This document shows, piece after piece, positions 15,511 through 24,671 of a stretch of DNA of 64,000 nt. The stretch is taken from the NCBI GenBank assembly GCA_016793805.1, contig JAEUIZ010000032.1, forward strand, positions 1 through 64,000. Reading direction: 5' to 3'. This stretch comes from Phycisphaerae bacterium (GTDB taxonomy: Bacteria > Planctomycetota > Phycisphaerae > Phycisphaerales > UBA1924). Within the stretch, counting starts at the first letter, position 1. The number at the start of each line of letters is the position of its first letter. Position numbers and translations under genes: made by a program. The notes beneath the pieces were generated by a model. It was not told where the DNA came from and did no database searches. It saw only the letters and a list, made by a program, of their open reading frames with translations.

Positions 15511-16895
15511 TGCCGTTGGGTGCGGACAAACTACCGGACCCGTATCCGGTCCGCGCGTGGGAGGCGGGCTCGGCGCCGTTCTCGGCACGGGTGAGGCCGC
15601 CGGGGTCCAAGAGCGTGACGAATCGGGCGATCCTGCTGGCGGCGCTGGCGCGTGGGCGGTCGGTTCTGGAGCGCCCCTTGCTGCGCGCCGACGACGCGGA
15701 GCGGATGATCGCGGGCGTTCGGGCGCTGGGGGCGGAGGTTCGCGAGACGGCCGAGGGCAATCTCGAAGTCGAGGGCGTGGGAGGGCGCTGGCCGTGTGGG
15801 GATGTTCGGCTGGACCTGGGGAACTCGGGGACTTCGGTGCGGTTCCTGTCGGCGGCGGCGCTGCTCGCACCCGGGCCGGTGACGATCGATGGGAACGAGC
15901 GGATGCGGGAGAGGCCGATCGGGGAACTGGGCGAAGCGCTCGAGGCGCTTGGCGCGCGCGTGGACTATTTGGGCGAGACGGGGACGCCGCCGCTGCGGAT
16001 CACGCCGCCGACGCGGTTGACCACGTCCGCAACGGTGACGCTCCCGACGACGGTATCGAGCCAGTTTGTGTCGGCGCTCCTGCTGGTGGCGCCGTTCCTG
16101 CCCGGCGGGCTGACGGTCACGCTGGAAGGACGGATCACGAGCCGGTCGTACGTGATGATGACGGCGGGGCTGCTGGACCAGGTGGGGGCGGTGGTGAAGA
16201 CGACGGAGTCGCTGTCGCTGATCCGAGTCGGCGGCGGAGCGGGCGGCGGCGCAGAGCGGGCGGGACTGGACGCGTTCCGCCTGACGATCGAGCCGGACGC
16301 GAGCGGGGCGACGTACTTCTGGGCCGCGGCGTCGCTGCGACCCGGTGCGGTGTGCCGGGTCGAGGGGCTGGACGCGCGGTCGATGCAGGGCGACGCGAAC
16401 TTCCCGGACTTGCTCTCACGGATGGGGGCGGCGGTGCTGCGCGAGGAGGGCGCGACGCCGAGCCTGGGGGTGCGCGGGCCGGGGTCGCTCTCGCCGATCA
16501 TGGCGGACCTGTCGCTGATGCCGGACGCGGCGATGACGCTCGCGTCGGTGGCGTGCTTCGCCAAGGGGATGTCGGTGTTGCGTGGGCTGCGGACGCTGCG
16601 GGCCAAGGAGACGGACCGGATCGCGGCGATGGAAAGGGAAATGGCGAAGATCGGCGTGAAGGTGGAGGGGCAGGTGCTGGGGGACTCGGACTCGATCACG
16701 ATCACCCCGCCCAAGGGAGGCGTGGACTGCTCGGCGGGCTCGGGTCGGGTGGAGTTTGAGACGTACGACGATCACCGGATGGCGATGTCGCTGGCGCTGA
16801 TCGGGCTGCGCAGGCCGAACGTGTGGATTAGGAACCCGGGGTGCGTGGCCAAGACGTACCCGAACTTCTGGCGCGACCTGGCGGCGCTGGGGTAG
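15510..16895 (+). CDS. aroA: 3-phosphoshikimate 1-carboxyvinyltransferase (EPSP synthase)
   Basis: 461 residues from a GTG overlapping the groES stop. It has the two-domain inverted barrel signatures: PPGSKSVTNRAIL near the start, LGNSGTSVRFL, the RERPIGELGEAL region, TVSSQFVSALLL, DASGATYFWAA, RAKETDRIAAM and YDDHRMAMSLAL. It transfers enolpyruvate from PEP to shikimate-3-phosphate in aromatic amino acid synthesis. It is slightly longer than the usual 425-445. A trpG/pabA gene lies at 38280-38930, unlinked. Confidence 0.96.
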   Translation: MPLGADKLPDPYPVRAWEAGSAPFSARVRPPGSKSVTNRAILLAALARGRSVLERPLLRADDAERMIAGVRALGAEVRETAEGNLEVEGVGGRWPCGDVRLDLGNSGTSVRFLSAAALLAPGPVTIDGNERMRERPIGELGEALEALGARVDYLGETGTPPLRITPPTRLTTSATVTLPTTVSSQFVSALLLVAPFLPGGLTVTLEGRITSRSYVMMTAGLLDQVGAVVKTTESLSLIRVGGGAGGGAERAGLDAFRLTIEPDASGATYFWAAASLRPGAVCRVEGLDARSMQGDANFPDLLSRMGAAVLREEGATPSLGVRGPGSLSPIMADLSLMPDAAMTLASVACFAKGMSVLRGLRTLRAKETDRIAAMEREMAKIGVKVEGQVLGDSDSITITPPKGGVDCSAGSGRVEFETYDDHRMAMSLALIGLRRPNVWIRNPGCVAKTYPNFWRDLAALG

Positions 16896-16958
16896 GGCCG
16901 GCGCGGCGAGCCAGGCGCTGTGCCGCGTCGATCGCGGACGGACGACGTGCCGCGGCGC

Positions 16959-17951
16959 TCAGGGGCAGCCGGCGGCGAACGCGTTGAGGAAGCAGGTGAA
17001 GTCGTTGATGTTGAGCACCGGTGGCAGCGTGCTGGCGTCGCAGTTCGCGTACGGGTCGCCGGCGGCGAACCTGTTGAGGAAGCAGGTGAAGTCGTTGACG
17101 TTGAGCACGGGCGCGATGGTGCTGGCGTCGCAGTTGGGGTAGCACCCGCAGACGGCCTGGCCCGCGAGCCCGCCGAGGCGGGCCACCTGGCCGCCGTTCT
17201 CGATCACCCACCACTCGCACGAGGCGCGATCGACGCCGATGCCGGCGAGGCTCGACACGCCCGCCGGGAGCGTGCGCAGGGCGACGAAGGTCCCGGTGGG
17301 CGTGAACTTCCCGACGCTCGACTCGTCGCTGCTGACGAGGAGGATGTTGCCGTTCCCCGCCACTTCGATATCGCCGAAGTCGATGGTGAAGCCCGGGAGC
17401 GCGGTGGTGGTGTACCACGATTGGAGGACGGCGCCGGTCGCGGGGTCGATCTCGGCCACGAGGTTGTCGTTCGCGGTCCCGCTCGGGACCGCGTCCTGCA
17501 CGAGGAAGAGCGTGCCGCGTTGGGGGTGGTGCGAACCGCCGACGACATGGCTCGAGCCGAAACCCGTCACGAGGGAGGCGAGCAGGTTCCCGGTCACTTT
17601 GTCGATCGCGTGCACCTCGGCGACGCCCGTCTCGCCGTTGATGAAGAGGAGGGTGGCATCGGGCAGGGGCACGCCCGCGAGCGTCATCGGGCCGTCGGTG
17701 AGTTCCACGTCGGCGTCGTTGGCCGACTCGCCCGGGCGCGGGACCGTTCCGAGCAGCATGCCGCTCGCCGAGTAGCGGTTCAATGTCCCGCCGAAACTCG
17801 GATACACCCAGACCGAGCCCGTGGCATGGTCGAATCCGAGTCCGACGGCCGAAGAGGTATTGAACTGGGTGATGACCGTCAGTTGTGCCGTGCAGGTGTT
17901 GGCTGCGATGAGCGCGGCGAACGCCGACAACGCCAGGTGTGAGCAACGCAT
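16959..17951 (-). CDS. Secreted propeller-like protein with GC-type dockerin
   Basis: 330 residues with a signal peptide ending near CTA-Q. About 250 residues resemble an NHL or SMP-30-like propeller, with repeats of the form GLGFDHATGSVWVYPS, IDKVTGNLLASL and IDFGDIEVAGNGNILLVSS. The tail is a two-repeat GC dockerin (PNCDASTIAPVLNVNDFTCF, then ANCDASTLPPVLNINDFTCF) closing with FAAGCP. It is probably surface-located. The catalytic residues of gluconolactonases cannot be placed, so a binding role is more likely. Confidence 0.88.
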   Translation of the reverse strand: MRCSHLALSAFAALIAANTCTAQLTVITQFNTSSAVGLGFDHATGSVWVYPSFGGTLNRYSASGMLLGTVPRPGESANDADVELTDGPMTLAGVPLPDATLLFINGETGVAEVHAIDKVTGNLLASLVTGFGSSHVVGGSHHPQRGTLFLVQDAVPSGTANDNLVAEIDPATGAVLQSWYTTTALPGFTIDFGDIEVAGNGNILLVSSDESSVGKFTPTGTFVALRTLPAGVSSLAGIGVDRASCEWWVIENGGQVARLGGLAGQAVCGCYPNCDASTIAPVLNVNDFTCFLNRFAAGDPYANCDASTLPPVLNINDFTCFLNAFAAGCP

Positions 17952-18098
17952 TCGTGATCCTCCTCGGAGCGCGGTCCGGCGCGCGAGGGCCCAGTCTACA
18001 GACCGCGAACCAACGGGCGAATCCGAAGCACGAGACTTGGGTGAGAATCGTGATTCGGATGGGCTATCGGACCTTGGGCGCGTCGATCCGGGGTCCGG

Positions 18099-19073
18099 TT
18101 ACGGACACCCCGCCGCGAAGGCGTTGAGGAAGCAGATGAAGTCGGCGACGTTGAGCACGGGCGGCTTCGTGGAGTTGTCGCAGTTGGCGTAGGCGCTGCC
18201 CGCGGCAAACTGATTCTGGAAGCAGATGAAGTCGGCGACGTTGGCAACGGGCGGCGCGGTGCTCGCGTCGCAGTTGGCGTAGCACTGGTTCTCGAACACC
18301 ACGAGGCCGACAGGATTCGAGTTGGCGCCGGCGAAGATCGTCCGCTCGACAACGAAACTGACCGTCGGCGAAAGGACAAAGGTGCCGAGCAGCATGTTGA
18401 ATCCGCCCGCGCCGTCGGCCTGCTGGAGCGCCGCGCGCAGGCCGCCCGCGGACCACTCGAGGTCGGAGTTGCGATAGGCTAGCCCAAGCCCACCCGGCGC
18501 GAGGTTCATCGCCCCCCCGGTGGTCGGGGGATCGGCAAAGCCAAAGAGGGTGTCCTGGTTGGTCCCGCAGGCGTACCACGCGGAGCCGGCGTCGAACGCG
18601 AGGCCGCCGCCGACGCTGGAGCCGACGTTGATCGGCGTGCCGACGACCGCGAAGGTCGAGACGTCGAGTTGGGTGATCATGCCATCGTTGACGACGTAGA
18701 GCAGGCCATGAGCGAAGGCAAGGTCTCCGCGACCAACGCCGGGGGGGGTCTGTCCCAGGACTTCGAGCGTTGGCGTGCCGGCGCGGGGGTTGCGCACGCG
18801 CCAGACGCGGGCTTGGCCTCCCTGCTCCACGGCGAGCACGTCGCCGGGGGCATAGAGGGTCGTGGAGACGCCAGGGGGAACGATCGTCATCCCCCAGATC
18901 TCGCCGGCGAGACCGGTGAAGGTCTCAACAACGCCGTTGGGCCAGACCCGAAGGAACTTGGCGCCGTATCCGACGAGATACGCGCGGCCGGTCTGGGCTG
19001 TTGTCGCGCTCGCTGCCAGAGAGATCGCGGACGCTGCCAGACACCCCTGACGGAGCCAACGAATGTTCGGCAT
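18099..19073 (-). CDS. Secreted protein with GC-type dockerin
   Basis: 324 residues. The start at ATG 19073 has GAGGAG upstream and begins the signal peptide, which ends around TTA-Q. The body has repeated beta units (GYGAKFLRVWPNGVVE, GDLAFAHGLLYVVNDG, GGGLAFDAGSAWYACG), a propeller-like pattern. The dockerin repeats have VADF in place of VNDF (VANVADFICF, VLNVADFICF), so one calcium-site Asn is changed in both. It is encoded next to the related gene 16959-17951 in the same direction, 147 bases apart, and both may derive from one ancestor. Confidence 0.87.
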   Translation of the reverse strand: MPNIRWLRQGCLAASAISLAASATTAQTGRAYLVGYGAKFLRVWPNGVVETFTGLAGEIWGMTIVPPGVSTTLYAPGDVLAVEQGGQARVWRVRNPRAGTPTLEVLGQTPPGVGRGDLAFAHGLLYVVNDGMITQLDVSTFAVVGTPINVGSSVGGGLAFDAGSAWYACGTNQDTLFGFADPPTTGGAMNLAPGGLGLAYRNSDLEWSAGGLRAALQQADGAGGFNMLLGTFVLSPTVSFVVERTIFAGANSNPVGLVVFENQCYANCDASTAPPVANVADFICFQNQFAAGSAYANCDNSTKPPVLNVADFICFLNAFAAGCP

Positions 19074-19268
19074 GAGCACTCCTCGCTTGCGAGCCGGGAG
19101 TGTACCCATGCCTCGAACAAGTTTGTGGCTTCGTTCGGCGGGTGCGACGCCCGGATCGCGGTTATCAGACCGCGGCGGGTGCAGCGCACGCGCGTCGCGG
19201 CTGACAACAAGTGAGTTGGTGTCCGCGAAGGGACTCCGCGTCGGGCTCTCCGGAGCGGGAGGGAGGGC

Positions 19269-20831
19269 CTACTTCGGCTTCCACGTGCTCTTGAAGGCCG
19301 TCAGCGCGTCGACGAGTTTCTTCTCCATCGCGGCGTCGAGGGCCTTCGAGGCGTTGAGGTCGTTCCAGACGGAGCGGCCGGAGGTCTGGAAGTAGGCGAG
19401 CATGGCCTTCTCGAACGCCGGGACCTGCGGTACCGGGACGTCGTCGAGGAAGCCCTTGGTGCCGGCGTAGATCGAGATGACCTGATCGACGACGTGCTGC
19501 GGGACGTACTGCGGCTGCTTGAGGAGTTCGACCATTCGGGCGCCGCGGTCGAGTTGCTTCTGCGTGGCCTTGTCGAGTTCGGTGCCGAGTTGGGCGAAGG
19601 CCTCGAGTTCGCGATAGGCGGCGAGGTCGAGGCGGAGCGAGCCGGCGATCTTCTTCATGGCCTTGACCTGGGCGTTGCCACCCACGCGCGAGACCGAGAT
19701 GCCGACGTTGATGGCGGGACGAACGCCGGAGAAGAAGAGTTCGGGCTCGAGGTAGATCTGCCCGTCGGTGATGGAGATGACGTTGGTGGGGATGTAGGCC
19801 GAGACGTCGCCCTCCTGGGTCTCGATCACGGGCAGCGCCGTGAGCGAGCCGCCGCCGTTCTCGCTGGAGAGTTTGGTGGCGCGCTCGAGGAGGCGCGAGT
19901 GGAGATAGAACACGTCGCCGGGGTACGCCTCGCGGCCCGGGGGGCGGCGCAGGAGCAGCGACAACTGGCGATAGGCGACGGCCTGCTTGGAGAGGTCGTC
20001 GTAGATGCACAGGGCGTGCTTGGGGGTCTTCCCGTTCTTGCCCTGCCACATGAAGTACTCGCCCATCGCGCACCCGGCGTAGGGGGCGACGTACTGCATC
20101 GGCGCGGGATCCGACGACCCGGCGCTGACGACGATCGTGTAGTCCATCGCGCCGGCCTTCTTGAGCGTCTCGACCACGCCCGCGACCGTCGATTCCTTCT
20201 GCCCCACGGCCACGTACACGCACACGACCGCGTCGGGCGTGCCCCAATACTGCTTCTGGTTGATGATGGTGTCGATCGCGACCGCGGTCTTGCCGGTCTT
20301 GCGGTCCCCGATGATGAGTTCGCGCTGCCCGCGGCCGATCGGGATCATGGCGTCGATGGCCTTGATGCCCGTCTGGAGCGGCTCGGTCACCGGCTGACGC
20401 TCGGCGATCCCGGGGGCGATGATGTCCACCTTGCGGAACTCGGTCGTCTGGATCGCGGGCCCGTCGTCGAGCGGGCGGCCCAGCGGGTCCACGACGCGCC
20501 CGAGCAGCGCCTCGCCGACCGGCACTTCAAGGAGTCGCCCGGTGCTCTTGACCAGGTCGCCCTCCTTGACCGAGAGGTAGTCGCCATAGATGACCGCGCC
20601 AACGGTGTCGAGTTCGAGGTTGAAGACCTGGCCCATGACCGCGCCCTCGGCGGTCTGGAACTCGAGGAGTTCGCCCGCCATCGCGTTGGCGAGGCCATAG
20701 ATGCGGGCGATCCCGTCGCCGACCTCGACCACGCGACCGACCTCGGAGACCTCGAGCTGCGTGGCGTACTGCTCGATTTCCTGCTTGATGACGCTGGCGA
20801 TCTCGTCGGTCTTGATCTTCACGGCTGGCAC
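19269..20831 (-). CDS. atpA: F-type ATP synthase subunit alpha
   Basis: 520 residues from a GTG start without a strong ribosome site. All family marks are present: the N-terminal [11 protein letters not shown] barrel, Walker A GDRKTGKT, the [10 protein letters not shown] region, Walker [13 protein letters not shown], and the signature [14 protein letters not shown]. It forms the catalytic hexamer with beta. It stands alone: downstream is a dockerin gene and upstream a divergent exported protein, with no atpH, atpG, atpD or atpC. The other subunits must be encoded elsewhere. Confidence 0.96.
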   Translation of the reverse strand: MPAVKIKTDEIASVIKQEIEQYATQLEVSEVGRVVEVGDGIARIYGLANAMAGELLEFQTAEGAVMGQVFNLELDTVGAVIYGDYLSVKEGDLVKSTGRLLEVPVGEALLGRVVDPLGRPLDDGPAIQTTEFRKVDIIAPGIAERQPVTEPLQTGIKAIDAMIPIGRGQRELIIGDRKTGKTAVAIDTIINQKQYWGTPDAVVCVYVAVGQKESTVAGVVETLKKAGAMDYTIVVSAGSSDPAPMQYVAPYAGCAMGEYFMWQGKNGKTPKHALCIYDDLSKQAVAYRQLSLLLRRPPGREAYPGDVFYLHSRLLERATKLSSENGGGSLTALPVIETQEGDVSAYIPTNVISITDGQIYLEPELFFSGVRPAINVGISVSRVGGNAQVKAMKKIAGSLRLDLAAYRELEAFAQLGTELDKATQKQLDRGARMVELLKQPQYVPQHVVDQVISIYAGTKGFLDDVPVPQVPAFEKAMLAYFQTSGRSVWNDLNASKALDAAMEKKLVDALTAFKSTWKPK

Positions 20832-21045
20832 CTCGCGGAAGAAGCCTGGGCGATTCGGACGGCGTTCGGTGGCGATCGGTCTCGCCCCGGCCGCAGGGGT
20901 CGATAGGGTAGCCGGGTGGGCGGCGGGTTTCCCGTGGTTCCCGGAGTGATTCAGACGGGGATGCCGCGTGCCGCGGGTGCGGTTTCAGCCGAGCGCCGGG
21001 AGCGCCGCCGCACACAATACCCACGCTGACCGTACAGGAGGCGCC

Positions 21046-22074
21046 ATGCTGATCGTTCGCACCGTTGCCGCCGCGTTGCTCGGGTTGGGTGTTGTGTTCG
21101 CAGCCCACGCCCAGCCCGCGCCCATCGTCGGCCCGGCGGGCATCCGGCTCGTCGCCGTTCCCGCGGGCGCCTTCCAGACCTCGCTGGGCAAGGTCACGCT
21201 GACCGAGGGCTACGCGATCGGCGTGACCGAAGTGACGCGGGCGCAATGGAGGGCCGTGATGAAGGCGGAGCCGCCGGGCGTGGGTGTCGACGACCTGCCC
21301 GTTGCCGACGTGACCTATGCCCAGGCCGTCGAGTTCTGCAAGCAACTGAGCGAGATGGGCGGCGGGACGTTCCGCCTGCCGACGGAGGCGGAGTGGGAGC
21401 GTGCGTGCGGGGGTTCCTCGGCGGCCGCGGCCCGCGACGGCGCGCACCCGCCCTCGGCCACGGGCAACGCGCTGGGCGTGCATGACGCGATCGGGAACGT
21501 CGCGGAGTGGTGCCTGGATTGGTGGTCCGAGGCGACGCCGACGGAAGCGACCGATCCGCGCGGGCCGCAGCATGGCACCCATCGCGTCGTCCGCGGCGGC
21601 TCGTGGCAGACGCCCGACGCGACGTGCGCGACGCGCGGGAAGGAACTCCCGGAGGCCCGTCGCGCGACGATCGGGTTCCGCGTGGTGCGAGAGTCGGGCC
21701 CGCTGGCCGTCCCCCCCGGGATCGAACTCGTGAGCCTCGAGCGTGCCAAGCAGATGTTCGACGAGGGCTCGGCGATCTTCGTCGATGCTCGGCCGTACGC
21801 GGAGTTTGTCGAAGGCCACATCCGGGGCTCGATGCACTGCGCGGTGAAGTACTTCGGCGGGGCGACGCCCGCGAAGGTCCGGCAGTACCTCCCCGGCAAC
21901 GCCGTGATCGTGTATTGCCACGGGCAGACGTGCACGGACTCGTTCGACGTGGCGGTTCGGCTCAAGGCGCTGAACCTGAAGATCGGGCCGATCTACGTGC
22001 TCCGGGAGGGGCTGCCGGCGTGGATCAAGGCGGGCTACCCGACCGACAAGGGCGGCGAGGTGGGGTACCAGTAG
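21046..22074 (+). CDS. Exported FGE-sulfatase-domain protein fused to a rhodanese domain
   Basis: 342 residues; ATG 21046 follows AGGAG. The signal peptide ends AHA-Q (about residue 23). Residues about 33-225 form a formylglycine-generating-enzyme-like (sulfatase-modifying) domain: FRLPTEAEWERAC, GNVAEWCLDWW, VVRGGSWQT and IGFRVVR. The Cys pair used by true FGE is not in place, so oxidase activity is unlikely. Residues about 235-335 are a rhodanese domain: IFVDARPYAEFVEGHI, then the active loop IVYCHGQTCTDS with a candidate persulfide Cys. A role in extracytoplasmic sulfur or thiol chemistry is inferred. Confidence 0.85.
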   Translation: MLIVRTVAAALLGLGVVFAAHAQPAPIVGPAGIRLVAVPAGAFQTSLGKVTLTEGYAIGVTEVTRAQWRAVMKAEPPGVGVDDLPVADVTYAQAVEFCKQLSEMGGGTFRLPTEAEWERACGGSSAAAARDGAHPPSATGNALGVHDAIGNVAEWCLDWWSEATPTEATDPRGPQHGTHRVVRGGSWQTPDATCATRGKELPEARRATIGFRVVRESGPLAVPPGIELVSLERAKQMFDEGSAIFVDARPYAEFVEGHIRGSMHCAVKYFGGATPAKVRQYLPGNAVIVYCHGQTCTDSFDVAVRLKALNLKIGPIYVLREGLPAWIKAGYPTDKGGEVGYQ

Positions 22075-22077
22075 CGG

Positions 22078-24225
22078 CTAGGCGTCCTCGCGTCGCGCGA
22101 GGTCCATGAGCGTCTCGAAGGTGCCGCGGGCCGCGGGCGAGTCGGGCGCCGCGTCGGGCGGGGGTCGGCGTTGGGTCGAGCGGCCGTCGGGCCCGATGTC
22201 CCAGGCGCAGCGGTGATCGGCGAGCATGATCTCGATGATCGCCGCGATCCGCGCCCTCGCGTGGCGGTCCTTGATCGGGCAGGCGGCCTCGACGCGGGCG
22301 GAGAGATTGCGGTACATCCAATCGGCGGAACTGATGTACCACAGACCATCGACGGGGTCGCGGTGCCCCGCGCCGAAGTGGAACAGCCGCGAGTGCTCGA
22401 GGAACCGCCCGACGACCGAGATCACGCGGATGTTCTCGGACAGGCCCGGGACCCCCGGACGCAGGCAGCAGAACCCGCGGACGATGAGGGTGATCCGCAC
22501 GCCCGCGGCCGAGGCCTCGTACAACTTCCGCGTGATCTTCAGGTCTTCCAGCGAGTTCATCTTGGCGACGATGCGTCCGCCGGGGAGCGAGGGATCGGCG
22601 GCGGCGGCACGGGCGTGCGCGATCTCGCGGTCGATCAGGTCCATGAACGCCTGCCGCATCCCCGCGGGGGCGACGAGCAGGTCCGTGTAGTCGCGCTTGG
22701 CGCTGCGGCCGGTCAGGAAGTTGAAGAGGTTGACGACGTCCGCGGTGATCGCGGGGTCGCACGTGAGCAGGCCCAAGTCGGTGTAGAGTTGCGCGGTGGA
22801 GGGGTTGTAGTTGCCCGTGCCCAGGTGCGCGTAGGAGCGGAGGATGGGTCGGCCCTCGGGGTCGTGCTCGCGGCGGACGACGAGGCTCGTCTTGCAGTGC
22901 GTCTTGAAGCCGACCACCCCGTACGCGACGTGGACGCCGGCCTTCTCCAGCAGCCGGGCGAAGCGCACGTTCTTGGACTCGTCGAACCGCGCCCGCAGTT
23001 CGACCAGGCACGCGACCTGCTTGCCCTCTTCGGCGGCCCGGATCAGCGAGGCGACGAAGGGCGAGTCGCGGCTCGTCCGATAGATCGTCTGCTTGATCGC
23101 GAGTACGTCGGGATCACGTGCCGCGGCCGCGATGAATCGCTCCACGCTGCTGTTGAACGACTCGTAGGGGTGGTGGAGGAGGATGTCGCGCTCGCGGATC
23201 GCGGCGAAGACCGCGGCGTCGGACTCCATCGCCTCCGGGCGCAGGCGCGGGTGGTGGACGGGCGTCCAGCGGGGCTCGCGGAGTTCGGGCACGTCCATGT
23301 CCGCGATCGGGAGGAGGTCCGCGTACTCGATCGGGCCGGCGCGCTCGTACACGTCCTCCGGCTCGAGGCGGAGTTCGCGCGTCAGGAAGTCGACCACGCC
23401 GCGAGGCGGGTTCGGCGAGACCTCCAGCCGCACCGCCTTCGCGAAACGCCGCAGTTTCAACTCGTTCTCGACCGAGACGAGCAGGTCCTCGGGCTGCTCG
23501 TCCTCGATCTCGATGGCCGCGTTCCGCGTGAGGCGGAAGAGGATCGTGTCGTGGATGCGCATCCCGGGGAAGAGGTCGTCGAGGTTGTGGCGCACCACGT
23601 CGTGCAGCGTGGTGTAGCGGGCGCGGTCGCCCTCGCGGCGCGGCAGCGGGACCAGCCGCGGGAGCACGTCCGGGATCTTGATGCGAGCAAACCCTCGCTC
23701 CGCACCGTCCTCGGGCGCGCTCACCATCACCCCGATGTTCTCCGAGAGGTTCGAGATGAACGGGAACCGGTGCCCGGGGTCTACGGCCAGCGGCGTGAGC
23801 ACCGGGAACACGCTCTCGATGAACCACCGATCGACCGTGGCCCGCTCCGCCGGCGTGAGTTCCCCGTAGGAGAGGATGTGGATCCCGTGCCGCGCGAGCG
23901 CCGGGGCCACGTCGTCGAGGTAGCAGCGGGACTGGAGTTCGGTCAGTTCCGCGACCATCGAGCGGATCGCGAAGAGCAGGTTGCGCGGGGTCATCCCGTC
24001 GGGGGTCGAGGCCGCGAGGCGCGACTCGGCCTGCCGCTTGATGTATCCCACTCGCTTCATGAAGAACTCGTCGAGGTTCGAGGCGAAGATGCTCAGGAAC
24101 CGCACCCGCGTGAGCAGCGGGGTCCGGTCGTCGCGGGCCTGCTCGAGCACGCGGCGGTTGAACTCGAGCCACGACAGATCGCGGTTGACCAGGCACATCT
24201 CGCCGTCGAATGCCGCCGCGCTCAT
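22078..24225 (-). CDS. ppk1: Polyphosphate kinase 1
   Basis: 715 residues, the usual length. I start at ATG 24225, which overlaps the TGA of the next gene upstream. The N-terminal domain opens with NRDLSWLEFNRRVLEQA and NLDEFFMKRVG. The catalytic part has HHPYESF, ARFDESKNVRFARLLE, GFKTHCK and SYAHLGTGNYNPST. The enzyme makes polyphosphate from ATP through a phosphohistidine. It is paired with a PTPS-like gene by a four-base overlap and converges with the FGE-rhodanese gene, four bases away. Confidence 0.95.
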   Translation of the reverse strand: MSAAAFDGEMCLVNRDLSWLEFNRRVLEQARDDRTPLLTRVRFLSIFASNLDEFFMKRVGYIKRQAESRLAASTPDGMTPRNLLFAIRSMVAELTELQSRCYLDDVAPALARHGIHILSYGELTPAERATVDRWFIESVFPVLTPLAVDPGHRFPFISNLSENIGVMVSAPEDGAERGFARIKIPDVLPRLVPLPRREGDRARYTTLHDVVRHNLDDLFPGMRIHDTILFRLTRNAAIEIEDEQPEDLLVSVENELKLRRFAKAVRLEVSPNPPRGVVDFLTRELRLEPEDVYERAGPIEYADLLPIADMDVPELREPRWTPVHHPRLRPEAMESDAAVFAAIRERDILLHHPYESFNSSVERFIAAAARDPDVLAIKQTIYRTSRDSPFVASLIRAAEEGKQVACLVELRARFDESKNVRFARLLEKAGVHVAYGVVGFKTHCKTSLVVRREHDPEGRPILRSYAHLGTGNYNPSTAQLYTDLGLLTCDPAITADVVNLFNFLTGRSAKRDYTDLLVAPAGMRQAFMDLIDREIAHARAAAADPSLPGGRIVAKMNSLEDLKITRKLYEASAAGVRITLIVRGFCCLRPGVPGLSENIRVISVVGRFLEHSRLFHFGAGHRDPVDGLWYISSADWMYRNLSARVEAACPIKDRHARARIAAIIEIMLADHRCAWDIGPDGRSTQRRPPPDAAPDSPAARGTFETLMDLARREDA

Positions 24226-24608
24226 CCGAGGCTCCGTCGATAGATCGCGGCACACCCGGGGGCCTCGGTCACGCGCACCCACGCCACCCGTGCCGAGGGC
24301 TCCATCGCGCCGAGTTCGTTTGCCAGACGGTCCGCGATGTGCCGGGCCACGTTCTCGGCCGAGGGATTGAGCCCTCGCGAGAAGGGCTCGACCTCGTTGA
24401 GGTGGCGGTTGACAAAGCCCGCGAGGATCCCGTCGAGCCGCTCCTCGACGGCGTGGAAGTCGCAGAGCAGCCCGTCGGGGTCGAGCGTCTCGCCCGCGAT
24501 CCCGACCGTCACGCGCCAGTTGTGCCCGTGCACGGGCTCGATCGTGCCGGCGATCCGCAGCGCGTGCCCCGCGCAGAACTCCCGATCCACCGTGATCTCA
24601 AAGGACAT
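24222..24608 (-). CDS. 6-pyruvoyl-tetrahydropterin synthase-like protein (PTPS-III-like)
   Basis: 128 residues from ATG 24608. The T-fold metal site is visible: His in CAGHAL and the pair in HGHNW. Where QueD and eukaryotic PTPS have a catalytic Cys before HGH, this protein has Glu in EPVHGH. This Glu-x2-HGH arrangement is the mark of the PTPS-III group, which in several bacteria replaces dihydroneopterin aldolase (FolB) in folate synthesis. A Cys does occur elsewhere, in FCAGH. So it may serve folate rather than queuosine synthesis; QueD remains possible. It is translationally coupled to ppk1. Confidence 0.82.
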   Translation of the reverse strand: MSFEITVDREFCAGHALRIAGTIEPVHGHNWRVTVGIAGETLDPDGLLCDFHAVEERLDGILAGFVNRHLNEVEPFSRGLNPSAENVARHIADRLANELGAMEPSARVAWVRVTEAPGCAAIYRRSLG

Positions 24609-24671
24609 GGGCCAAGGGTAGTGCCCTCGGCCCATGCAAGACGATCACCACCGAGGCGTTTGAAGTGGGCA

